Origin: Solirubrobacter sp963798325
GTDB lineage: Bacteria; Actinomycetota; Thermoleophilia; Solirubrobacterales; Solirubrobacteraceae
Assembly: GCA_963798325.1 (NCBI GenBank)
Contig: CAWCSS010000004.1
Location: 62,001-126,000 of the forward strand
DNA length: 64,000 nt
Reading direction: 5' to 3'
Below the pieces are notes generated by a model. It had not been told where the DNA came from. It did not search any database and worked only from the letters and a program-made list of their open reading frames with translations. A program made the translations under genes and the position numbers. Position 1 is the stretch's first letter, and each line of letters starts with the position of its first letter. This document shows positions 17,374 to 24,647 of the stretch, piece by piece.

Positions 17374-18342
17374 TCAGTCCGTCGTGAAGACGATCACGCC
17401 CTCGCGCTCGGCCTCGTGGGCCTGGCCGCGCTCTTGGAGCAGGTCGACATGGCCGAGCACCTCGCTCAGGGTCAGCAGCGGCTGCGTGAGCGCCACGTCG
17501 CCCCACAGCGCCTGGGCGAGCTCGTGCGCGTTGCGCGGGAGCTCGGCGATCAGGTCCAGCAGCTTGGCCGCGCGGCGCTCGTGCAACTCCAGGCGCTCGT
17601 CGATCAGCGGCGCGTGGCGGTCGAAGCTCGCGCCGTGGCCGGGGAGGACGGTGGTGATGGGCATCGCCCGCGTCCGCTCGAGCGAGTCGATGTAGATCAG
17701 CAGGCTCTTCGGGCGCTCGCCCTCGGGGTCGCCGGTGGGGGGCAGCGCGATCAGCGGGTTCGACGAGATGTGGCCGATCAGATGGTCGCCGGCGATCAGC
17801 GTGCCGTCCTCGGGGTCGAAGAAGACGGTGTCGGTGGGGGAGTGGCCGGGGCGGTGCAGGATCTGGAAGCTGCGGCCGGCGAAGCCGAGCTCGTCCCCGT
17901 GCTCGAGCGTCCGGGTGACAGGGGCGCTGCCGCCCCAGCCGCGATTGGCGCGCGACATCGCTCCGAGCACGTTGACGATGTCCTCGCGCAGGCCGTGGCG
18001 GAGCATCACGCGCTGCGCGAAGCGATCGTTGCGCTCGGCGTAGCCGTTGAAGTCCTCGACGACCGGCTTGAGGGCGTCGAGCGCGCAGACCTCGGCCCCG
18101 CTGCGGTCGGCGAGGACGCCGACCAGCCCGACGTGATCGGCGTGCTGGTGGGTGATGACGATCCGCTCGAGCTGCTCGACCGTGCGGCCGTGCCTGGCCA
18201 GGGCGGCCTCGAGCGCGACCAGCGACGTGGCCCAGTTCGGCCCGACGTCGACCAGCGTGAGCGGGTCGTCGTCGATCAGGTGGCAGTTCACGCGGCCCAC
18301 GCGGAACGGCGTGGGGATCGCCAGAGTGTCGATCCCGGTCAC
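17374..18342 (-). CDS. Metallo-beta-lactamase fold hydrolase
   Basis: 322-residue hydrolase of the MBL superfamily. The metal ligands are in THQHADHVG (HxHxDH), the later His in HRPGHSPTDT and Asp in LIAGDHLIG, and a final His in VLPGHG. The C-terminal 90 residues form a helical domain with HERRAAKLLDLI like those of glyoxalase-II-type and LACTB2-type proteins. GTG 18342 directly abuts the methyltransferase stop (TGAGTG). Likely a thioester or other ester hydrolase; the substrate is unknown. Confidence 0.88.
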   Translation of the reverse strand: MTGIDTLAIPTPFRVGRVNCHLIDDDPLTLVDVGPNWATSLVALEAALARHGRTVEQLERIVITHQHADHVGLVGVLADRSGAEVCALDALKPVVEDFNGYAERNDRFAQRVMLRHGLREDIVNVLGAMSRANRGWGGSAPVTRTLEHGDELGFAGRSFQILHRPGHSPTDTVFFDPEDGTLIAGDHLIGHISSNPLIALPPTGDPEGERPKSLLIYIDSLERTRAMPITTVLPGHGASFDRHAPLIDERLELHERRAAKLLDLIAELPRNAHELAQALWGDVALTQPLLTLSEVLGHVDLLQERGQAHEAEREGVIVFTTD

Positions 18343-18981
18343 TCAGCCGGGAGCATAGGTGGCGGCGATCACGTGCTGGAAGGTGAACAGCGTGATCGGC
18401 GGGGCGAGCCGGTCGAAACGCGAGCCGCGGTGCAGCAGCCAGCGGCGTCTGACGACCTTCTTGGGCGCCAGCCCCGCCTGTTCGAGCAGCGCCTTGGCGT
18501 CCTTGAGCGTGAACCAGCGCAGGTGCGTGGCGTCGAAGATGCCCTCGGGCTTGCGCGGCCAGGTGCCCTGGGCGAGCGAGGCGTACGTGCTCCAGTGGGC
18601 GACGTTGGGGAGGCTGATCACGGCGGTCGCGCCCGGTTCCAGCAGCTCCGCGTAGTGCCGCAAGGCCGTCCACGGGTCGACCAGGTGCTCGAGCACGTCG
18701 GCGGCGATCAGCGTGTCGTAGGTGCCGAGGATCTTCGGCGGCTCGGCGACGTCGCCGACGATCACGCGATCGAGGTTGCCCTCGGCCTCGCGGGCGTACT
18801 CCGGCTCGATCTCGATCCCGGTCACATGGGTCGCCTGGCGCGCCTTCAGCGCTCTGCCGGTCGTGCCGGTCGCGCACCCGAGGTCGAGCACCCTGCGCGC
18901 GGTCAGCGGGACGTGCTCGAGGATCTCCGGCCGCGCCCGCTCATACGCAACGGCCCGCGCAGCCCGTTCCCCTGCTCGCAT
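18343..18981 (-). CDS. Class I SAM-dependent methyltransferase
   Basis: 212-residue methyltransferase. Motif I is RVLDLGCATGTTGRAL, followed by an acidic residue in GIEIEPEYA; post-I YDTLIAADVLEHL and LEPGATAVISLPN (motifs II-III) follow, as in UbiG/Methyltransf-11-like proteins. ATG 18981 is preceded by GGCGGG, and the 37 residues upstream in this frame run through a palindromic repeat and are not native. It heads the operon with the MBL hydrolase and antiporter and is divergent from yebC. Confidence 0.85.
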   Translation of the reverse strand: MRAGERAARAVAYERARPEILEHVPLTARRVLDLGCATGTTGRALKARQATHVTGIEIEPEYAREAEGNLDRVIVGDVAEPPKILGTYDTLIAADVLEHLVDPWTALRHYAELLEPGATAVISLPNVAHWSTYASLAQGTWPRKPEGIFDATHLRWFTLKDAKALLEQAGLAPKKVVRRRWLLHRGSRFDRLAPPITLFTFQHVIAATYAPG

Positions 18982-18990
18982 CCCGCCGAT

Positions 18991-19028
18991 CCTAAAGGGG
19001 TCAGGCCCCGTTCGCGACAGCTGTCGCG
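18991..19028. repeat. REP-like palindromes between methyltransferase and yebC
   Basis: Two palindromes lie side by side: GGGGTCAGGCCCC (18997-19009), preceded by CCTAAA, and a perfect 16-bp palindrome with CGCGACAG arms (19013-19028). The left part, CCTAAAGGGG...CCCGTT, matches the core of the tandem repeats at 56564 and 56652, so it belongs to a dispersed family. Confidence 0.65.
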
Positions 19029-19076
19029 TCGTCGCCGGCGAACACCGGCGGTCGCACGGGCCCGCGGACCCGGCAC

Positions 19077-19082
19077 TAGAAT
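19077..19082 (+). promoter_or_regulatory. Putative -10 hexamer TAGAAT of a leaderless yebC promoter
   Basis: TAGAAT is followed by 8 bp and then the yebC ATG. No Shine-Dalgarno sequence lies between them. This is the best -10 match of the series. Confidence 0.5.
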
Positions 19083-19090
19083 CCTCAGCC

Positions 19091-19841
19091 ATGGCCGGTC
19101 ATTCGAAGTGGGCGGGGATCAAGCACAAGAAGGCGATCGTCGACTCGCGCCGCGGCAAGCTCTTCACCAAGCTCGCGCGAGCGATCACCGTCGCGGCGAA
19201 GGAAGGCGGCGGCGACATCGTCGGCAACGCCGCGCTCGGCCTGGCCGTTCAGAAGGCCAAGGACGCCTCGATGCCCAAGGACAACATCGAGCGCGCGATC
19301 GCCAAGGGCACCGGCGAGGGCGCCGACGCCGAATCGCTCGAGGCCGTGATGTACGAGGGGTATGGCCCCGGCGGCGTCGCGATGCTCGTCGAGGCGTTGA
19401 CCGACAACCGCAACCGCACCGGTTCCGAGGTCCGCCACGCGTTCGCCAAGCACGGCGGCAGCCTCGGCGAGCCCGGCTCGGTCGCCTACCTGTTCGACAA
19501 GAAGGGCGTCGTCGTCGTCGACGGGGAGAAGTACTCCGAGGACGATCTGATGCCCGCGCTGGACGCCGGCGCCGAGGACATCGTGCATGGACGAGGACGT
19601 GTTCGAGATCCTCTGCGAGCCGTCCGATCTCTCCGCCATGCGGGCCGCGCTGGTCGACGCCGGGATCGAGGTCTCAGAGGCGCAGGTGATGCAGCGCCCG
19701 AAGACGCTGGTCCCGCTCGACGAAGAGGGCGCGACGAAGCTGATGAAGCTGATCGACACGCTCGAAGACCTCGACGACACCGACGAAGTCCACGCGAACT
19801 TCGACATCGACGCCGAGATCCTCGAACGCGTGATGGGCTGA
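19091..19841 (+). CDS. yebC: YebC/PmpR family regulatory protein (one frameshift)
   Basis: Widely conserved protein of the YebC/PmpR/TACO1 family, which acts in transcription or translation control, often beside ruvCAB as here. The N-terminal MAGHSKWAGIKHKKA and the middle NRTGSEVRHAFAKHGGSLG are textbook. The frame breaks after GAEDIV at about 19586: one extra base is present, and the rest of the protein (DVFEILCEPSDLSAMRAAL to ERVMG) continues in the next frame to the stop at 19841. Removing one base gives 249 residues, the family length. A sequencing indel is more likely than gene loss. Confidence 0.9.
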
Positions 19842-19855
19842 CGCTCCACTGCCGG

Positions 19856-20700
19856 CTATGCGACGCGGCCGTAGGCGCGAGGGTCTTCAGCGCCGCGATC
19901 GTCTGCAGCCCGCTCCATTCGATCTCGATCGCCGGCGTCCACACCGCCCACGTGATCGGCCAGCCGCCGGCCTCGAGCTGCTTGCCCTCGAGCACGTCCA
20001 GCGACGCTGAGAGCTCCTCCTCGGAGAACCAGCGCGCCGCCAGCGAGTGCGGTGACTTGGCGAAGTCGTGCGGGTGGTGGATCTCGCCGGCGAATAGCCC
20101 TCGGGCTGCCTGCCGACCAGTTCCTGCTCGCGGACGAGGCCGCCCAGGCGCTCCGCCGCGGCCTCGGCCCGTGCGCGGTCGGAGGCCTTGTCGAGGAAGA
20201 CGATCGCCGCCTCGACCTCGTAGGGATGGGTCTTCTCGATCGCGTCCACGACGGTCCACAGGAACGCCTCGGCGCCCTCCAGCCACGGATGCGACGCGTT
20301 CGACAGCGGCGCGTAGAGCAACGCGGTCGCCAGCAGCGTGCCCTCGGTCCCGATGACCCACCAGGGCGCGTGCGGCCAGGGCTCGAGCGTCGGCAGCGCG
20401 ACGGGTACGCCGCCGTCAGGCGCGGTCAGCGTCACCAGGTGGTCGAGCGACGCCCGGGTCGCCTAGCCCGGCGTCCTCCAGCGCCTCCAGGGCGGTCCAG
20501 ATGTGCGGCGGCTGGCTCGTCGGCCCGCGGCCGTCGGGCTCCAGCGCGTAGCCGTAGCCCCCGTCCGGGGTGCGATAGCCCGCCAGCGCGGCCTCGACCA
20601 GCGCGGGATCGCCGTCCTTGAACAGCACCTCGAACCGCCGCTGCTCCAGCACGCGCGCGGTCGACCAGATGTACGCCTCGGCTCGTTCGAAATTGATCAT
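19856..20700 (-). pseudogene. Terpenoid-cyclase/prenyltransferase-like toroid protein, three frame breaks
   Basis: The pieces MINFERAEAYIWSTARVLE, LPTLEPWPHAPWW and DFAKSPHSLAARWFSEEEL together look like a conserved actinobacterial protein of the squalene-cyclase/prenyltransferase alpha-toroid type (GYRTPDGGYGYAL is a QW-like repeat). The frame must shift near 20461-20464 (one base extra), near 20087-20090 (one missing) and near 19879-19883 (one missing, restoring RAYGRV before the TAG at 19858). The corrected total is 282 codons, a whole number. ATG 20700 overlaps the stop of the AraC-like gene (TGATG). Function unknown; probably intact in the organism. Confidence 0.7.
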
Positions 20701-21492
20701 CAAGCGGGACGGTAGGCCCCGGGCGCGACCCGCTCTTGAACGAAACGGACACGTTCCCCGCGGGCCCCGCGCCGGAGGCGACGAGCTCGGCGGGCGTGCG
20801 GCCGGACAGCCGCCGCGCCTCGCGCGTGAGGTGCGCCTGGTCGGCGTAGCCGGCCGCGAACGCGAGGGCGGCGAGCCCGTCGGCGCCGGCCGGCGCGGCG
20901 CGCCCGTCGGCGTGCGCGCCGCGTCCTCCGGCGCCCGTGCGCGGCGCCCCGTTCGCCAGCGCGAGGAACCGCTGGAAGCGCAGCACCCGCGCGAGCGTCT
21001 TCGGCCCGTAGCCGACGGCATCCACGAAGCGCCGCCGCAGCTGGCGCTCGCTGACGCCGAGGTCGACGCGCGTCCACCCGCGCGCCCGGGCGCGCCATCG
21101 CCAGCGCCGCGGCCCGGGCCAGCGGATCGATCCGCGCGCGCCGCGCGCGCACCTCGTCCAGCAGCGCGGGCAGCCCGCCGGCGGCGACGCGTTCCTCGAC
21201 GCCCGCGCCCCAGATCTCGTCCACGGCGACGCTCGCGTCCCGGAGCTCGGCGGCCGGAAGGCCGAGCGCCGTTCCCGCCACGCCGAGCCGGAAGCGCACC
21301 CCGAACACCGAGGCCCCCGCCGGTGCGCTCGGCCGCGGGACCGGTGGCCGGCCCGGCGACCACGAGCCGATCGCCGCGCCAGACGAGATCCGCGCAGCCG
21401 TCGGGCAGGATCACCCCGCCGCGCGCGGTGGTCGTCCACACGCACGCCAGCCACGGAGCCAGATCCGGCGGCGGAGCGGTCTCGCGGTACAC
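20700..21492 (-). pseudogene. AraC-family transcriptional regulator, three frame breaks
   Basis: N-terminal part PPPDLAPWLACVW and ILPDGCADLVWRGDRLVVAG is the sensor domain found in many actinobacterial AraC proteins. The C-terminal HTH pair is VSERQLRRRFVDAVGYGPKTL and LAFAAGYADQAHLTREARR. The pieces lie in different frames: one extra base in the run of C at 21314-21318, one extra near 21085-21090, and one missing in the C run at 20756-20759, after which the natural end VRFVQERVAPG and TGA are reached. Corrected length is 263 residues from GTG 21492; a TTG at 21513 is an alternative. Two of the breaks lie in homopolymer runs, which favours sequencing error. Confidence 0.78.
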
Positions 21493-21532
21493 ACGACGAT
21501 TGTCGCAGCGCAAAGCGGGAACATGAGATGGC

Positions 21533-21953
21533 GTGACGATGCTGGCGCTCGCCCTATTCGCCTGCCGCGCTGCTGCTCGTCGCGCTGATGGCCGTCGGCA
21601 GCGTCGTCATGTGGATCGGCGTGCCGCTCGGGCTGATCTACCTCGCCGCGCAGCTCGCCGACAGCTCCCGGCCGTCGTTCGGGCCCTACCTGCTGGTCCT
21701 GCTCGGCCTCCCGGTCGGGATGGCGGTGATCGGCAAGCTCCTGGGCACGCTCGATCGCTGGCACACGCGCCTGACCGGCCGCGAGCAGGAACGCCACCGC
21801 GCCACCTGGCTGCGCTCGATGCGCGCCGAGCGCGCCTCCACGCGCCGCGGCGGCATCCTCGACAAGGTGATGATCGTCTCGGTCGCGATCGCGCTGGTCG
21901 CGTTCGCGGTCTGGTTCTTCGGGTTCGCGGGCTCGTCGTTGCCGACCGCGTAG
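21533..21953 (+). CDS. Small three-helix membrane protein (probable frameshift near its N-terminus)
   Basis: Unrecognised membrane protein. The in-frame part from ATG 21588 holds two hydrophobic helices (WIGVPLGLIYLAAQL; YLLVLLGLPVGMAVIG), a basic loop rich in Arg, and a C-terminal helix (VSVAIALVAFAVWFFGF). A GTG at 21533 starts VTMLALA in another frame. Removing one base near 21551 joins it to YSPAALLLVALMAVG, giving a hydrophobic N-terminus and 139 residues. If the break is real, translation could begin at 21588 (121 residues). Divergent from the AraC gene, 35 bp upstream of ruvC. Confidence 0.6.
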
Positions 21954-21987
21954 GAAGGCGTCCGAGCCCCCGCGCAGAATCCCAGGG

Positions 21988-22494
21988 GTGCACGTGATCG
22001 TCCTCGGCATCGACCCCGGCGTCGCCAACACCGGCTTCGGCATCGTCGCGCATGACCGCGGGCGGCTCGTCGCGCTCGACGGCGGCGTGATCGAGACCGC
22101 CGCGGGGACGGACCCGGGGGCGCGCCTCGCGCACATCCACGAGCGGATGTGCGAGCTGCTGGACGAATACCGGCCCGACGCGGTGGCGGTCGAGGACCTC
22201 TACTTCGGCTCCAACGCCCGCAGCGCGTTCGCCGTCGGGCAGGCCCGCGGCGTGGTCATCCTCGCCGCCGGCCAGCGCGCGATCCGCTGCACGTCCTACA
22301 CGCCTCAGCAGGTCAAGACCGCGGTCTGCGGGAACGGCCGCGCCGGAAAACAGCAGGTCCAGCGGATGGTGCAAACGCTCTTGAGCCTCACGACCCTTCC
22401 CACGCCCGACCACGCCGCGGACGCGCTCGCGGTCGCGATCTGCCACGCCAACGGCGCGCCGATGCAGCGGGCGCTGGACAAGGTGGCCGGATGA
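21988..22494 (+). CDS. ruvC: Holliday junction resolvase RuvC
   Basis: Structure-specific endonuclease that cuts four-way junctions together with RuvAB. 168 residues, normal length. The RNase H-like active site is seen as Asp in LGIDPGVANTGFG, Glu in VAVEDLYFGSN and the acidic pair in PDHAADALAVA. The start is GTG 21988; a CAGAAT hexamer ends 7 bp upstream and there is no clear Shine-Dalgarno sequence. Its stop overlaps the ruvA ATG (ATGA), and ruvA overlaps ruvB the same way. Confidence 0.97.
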   Translation: MHVIVLGIDPGVANTGFGIVAHDRGRLVALDGGVIETAAGTDPGARLAHIHERMCELLDEYRPDAVAVEDLYFGSNARSAFAVGQARGVVILAAGQRAIRCTSYTPQQVKTAVCGNGRAGKQQVQRMVQTLLSLTTLPTPDHAADALAVAICHANGAPMQRALDKVAG

Positions 22495-23063
22495 TCGCGC
22501 TCGTCTCCGGCGAGGTCGCGGTCCGCCGCGGCGACCACGTGGTGATCGCCGCCGGCGGCGTCGGCTACCGGCTCGCGGTCTCGGCCGAGACGCTGCGTCA
22601 CGTGCCGCGCGTCGGGGAGCAGGCCACGCTCTTCAGCCACCTGATCGTGCGCGACGACGCGCTGCTGCTCTACGGCTTCGCCACCGAGGAGGAGCGGGAC
22701 GTGTTCCTGCTGCTGATCGGTGTCCCGAGCGTCGGCCCGAAGATGGCGCTGGCCGTCCTCTCCGGCGGCCCGCCACGCGATCTGCTGGCGGCCGTCGCGG
22801 CCGGCGACCACGCCCGCCTTCAAGCTGCGCCTGGGATCGGCAAACGCACCGCGGAACGGATCATCGTCGAGCTCAAGGCCAAGGTCGAGGACCCGATCGT
22901 CATCACCCGAACGGCCAAGGATGAGGACCCGCGCACCCTCGCCCGGGACGGCCTGCTGGGGCTCGGCTTCAACCCGAACGAGATCGATGCGCTGCTCGAC
23001 GGCGCCTCCGGGGACACGCCTGAGGCCCTGATCACCCACGCCCTGAAGGCCGCGCGCCGATGA
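22491..23063 (+). CDS. ruvA: Holliday junction DNA helicase subunit RuvA
   Basis: Tetrameric junction-binding subunit of the RuvAB branch-migration motor, 190 residues. The N-terminal OB-fold contains GEVAVRRGDHVVIAAGGVGYRL. The helix-hairpin-helix pair is FLLLIGVPSVGPKMALAVLS and LQAAPGIGKRTAERIIVELK. The C-terminal three-helix domain that binds RuvB ends with ALITHALKAARR. ATG 22491 lies within the ruvC stop and matches the family start. The longer open frame upstream is a shadow of ruvC. Confidence 0.97.
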   Translation: MIALVSGEVAVRRGDHVVIAAGGVGYRLAVSAETLRHVPRVGEQATLFSHLIVRDDALLLYGFATEEERDVFLLLIGVPSVGPKMALAVLSGGPPRDLLAAVAAGDHARLQAAPGIGKRTAERIIVELKAKVEDPIVITRTAKDEDPRTLARDGLLGLGFNPNEIDALLDGASGDTPEALITHALKAARR

Positions 23064-24094
23064 TCCGGACCCCCGGCGCCGACATCGACCGAATCCAGAC
23101 CCCGAAAGTGCGCGAAGACGACGAGAGCGAGGCGAGCCTCCGGCCGCGGCGGCTGGACGAGTTCGTCGGCCAGCAGGCGCTCAAGGCCCAGCTCGCGGTC
23201 TCGATCCAGGCCGCGTCCGCACGCGGTGAGGCGCTCGACCACGTGCTCCTGGCGGGCCCGCCGGGCCTCGGCAAGACGAGCCTCGCCCGGATCATCGCCG
23301 AGGAGCTCGACGTCCCGTTCGTGCAGACCGCCGGCCCCGCGCTGGAGCGCAAGGGCGACATCGCGGCGTTCCTCACCGACCTCGATCCGCGCGCAGTCTT
23401 CTTCGTCGACGAGATCCACCGCCTGCCACGCGCGGTGGAGGAGACCTTCTATCCGGCGATGGAGGACGGGCAGCTGCCGATCACGTTCGGCACCGGCCCG
23501 GGGGCCAAGGCGGTGACGCTGCCGATCCCGCCGTTCACGCTGATCGGCGCGACCACCCGCTCGGGCCTGTTGACGACGCCGCTGCGCGACCGCTTCGGCA
23601 TCCAGCACCGCCTGGATCTCTACGGCCCGGACGAGCTGGCGGCGATCGTCGCCCGCAGCGCCCGCGTGCTCAACGTCCCGGTGCACATGGACGGCGCGAA
23701 GGCGATCGCCGAGCGCTCGCGGGGCACGCCGCGCGTGGCCAACCGGCTGCTCAAGCGGGTGCGCGATCACGCGCAGGTCCACGGCGACGGCACGGTCGAC
23801 GCGGCGCTGGCCTACGCCGCGCTGGACGCCATGGGCGTCGACCAGGAAGGGCTGGACCGCCTGGACCGCGAGATCCTCAACGTGATCTGCGAACGGTTCG
23901 GGGGCGGACCAGTTGGTCTGTCCACGCTCGCGGTCGCCGTGCACGAGGAGCAGGACACGATCGAGGACGTCTACGAGCCCTACCTGCTGCAGCGTGGCTT
24001 TCTCCAGCGCACGCCGCGTGGGCGGGTCGCGACGCCGCACGCGTTCCGCCATCTCGGCATGGAACCGCCGCGCGACCAGCCCGGCCTTTTCTAG
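23060..24094 (+). CDS. ruvB: Holliday junction branch migration ATPase RuvB
   Basis: AAA+ motor of the RuvAB complex, 344 residues. Walker A is LAGPPGLGKTSLA, Walker B is VFFVDEIHRLP, sensor 1 GATTRSGLLTTPLRDRFG contains the arginine finger region, and the C-terminal winged helix has RTPRGRVATPHAFRHLG. The ATG overlaps the ruvA stop, so ruvCAB form one coupled operon. The gene is followed by 34 bp and the PAS protein gene, which seems to have its own promoter. Confidence 0.98.
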   Translation: MIRTPGADIDRIQTPKVREDDESEASLRPRRLDEFVGQQALKAQLAVSIQAASARGEALDHVLLAGPPGLGKTSLARIIAEELDVPFVQTAGPALERKGDIAAFLTDLDPRAVFFVDEIHRLPRAVEETFYPAMEDGQLPITFGTGPGAKAVTLPIPPFTLIGATTRSGLLTTPLRDRFGIQHRLDLYGPDELAAIVARSARVLNVPVHMDGAKAIAERSRGTPRVANRLLKRVRDHAQVHGDGTVDAALAYAALDAMGVDQEGLDRLDREILNVICERFGGGPVGLSTLAVAVHEEQDTIEDVYEPYLLQRGFLQRTPRGRVATPHAFRHLGMEPPRDQPGLF

Positions 24095-24111
24095 CCCTTT
24101 AGCTCGCGGGC

Positions 24112-24117
24112 TACCCT
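24112..24117 (+). promoter_or_regulatory. Putative -10 hexamer TACCCT before the PAS protein gene
   Basis: TACCCT ends 11 bp before the ATG. The context CTACCCTCA resembles the GTACCCTCA 17 bp before secDF (24625-24630), so the two neighbouring genes may share a promoter type. Confidence 0.42.
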
Positions 24118-24128
24118 CACGATCTGAG

Positions 24129-24578
24129 ATGACCCATCTGTTCATCTGCCCACACTGCGGCAACCGGACGACCGCCAACGAACGGACCTCCGGTTTCCGC
24201 AACGTACCCAAGGGCTGCTCCAAGTGCGGGTTCGGCTTCCTCTTCGAACTCCTCGACGATTACTACCCGGCGCCCAACGCCGCCTTCTTCGTCTGCGACA
24301 AACAGGGCCGGATCATCGGCTGTGGTCGCGGCTCCCGTGAACTCACGGGGCTCTCGGACGAGAAGGTCATCGGGCGGCCGGTCAACGATGTCCTCGGCCT
24401 CGATTTCGGGGACAGCGAGAATCACGTTGCCATGGCGCTCGAATGGGGAGTTCGCCGCCTCAACAAACCGGTCACCGTCAACGCCGAAGGAGATTTGCCC
24501 GCAAGAGCGGTTGCCGATCTGTTTCCGGCCTACGATGATGACGGCGGTCTCCTGCTCGTCCTGACGCCAACCAAGTAG
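24129..24578 (+). CDS. Zinc-ribbon plus PAS domain protein
   Basis: 149-residue cytosolic protein. A Cys4 ribbon is formed by Cys7/Cys10 (CPHCG) and Cys30/Cys33 (CSKCG). Residues 45-140 form a PAS domain: AFFVCDKQGRIIGCGRGSRELTG, then VIGRPVNDVLGLDF, and a closing LLLVLTPTK strand. There is no kinase, cyclase or HTH domain, so it would act by binding a ligand and a partner protein. It lies between ruvB and secDF. Base composition at the 5' end is slightly less GC-rich than in neighbours. The specific role is unknown. Confidence 0.82.
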   Translation: MTHLFICPHCGNRTTANERTSGFRNVPKGCSKCGFGFLFELLDDYYPAPNAAFFVCDKQGRIIGCGRGSRELTGLSDEKVIGRPVNDVLGLDFGDSENHVAMALEWGVRRLNKPVTVNAEGDLPARAVADLFPAYDDDGGLLLVLTPTK

Positions 24579-24647
24579 CGCCAGAAAACTATCCGTCCGC
24601 CCAGCGCCTTTCCGCCGCGCTAAGTACCCTCATCCTCGTGATCTCCT

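Noticed and set aside
19091..19841. Programmed +1 frameshifting in yebC
   Set aside because: No slippery heptamer or stop codon at the junction, no pseudoknot, and many other genes nearby have the same kind of break. An indel error is simpler.
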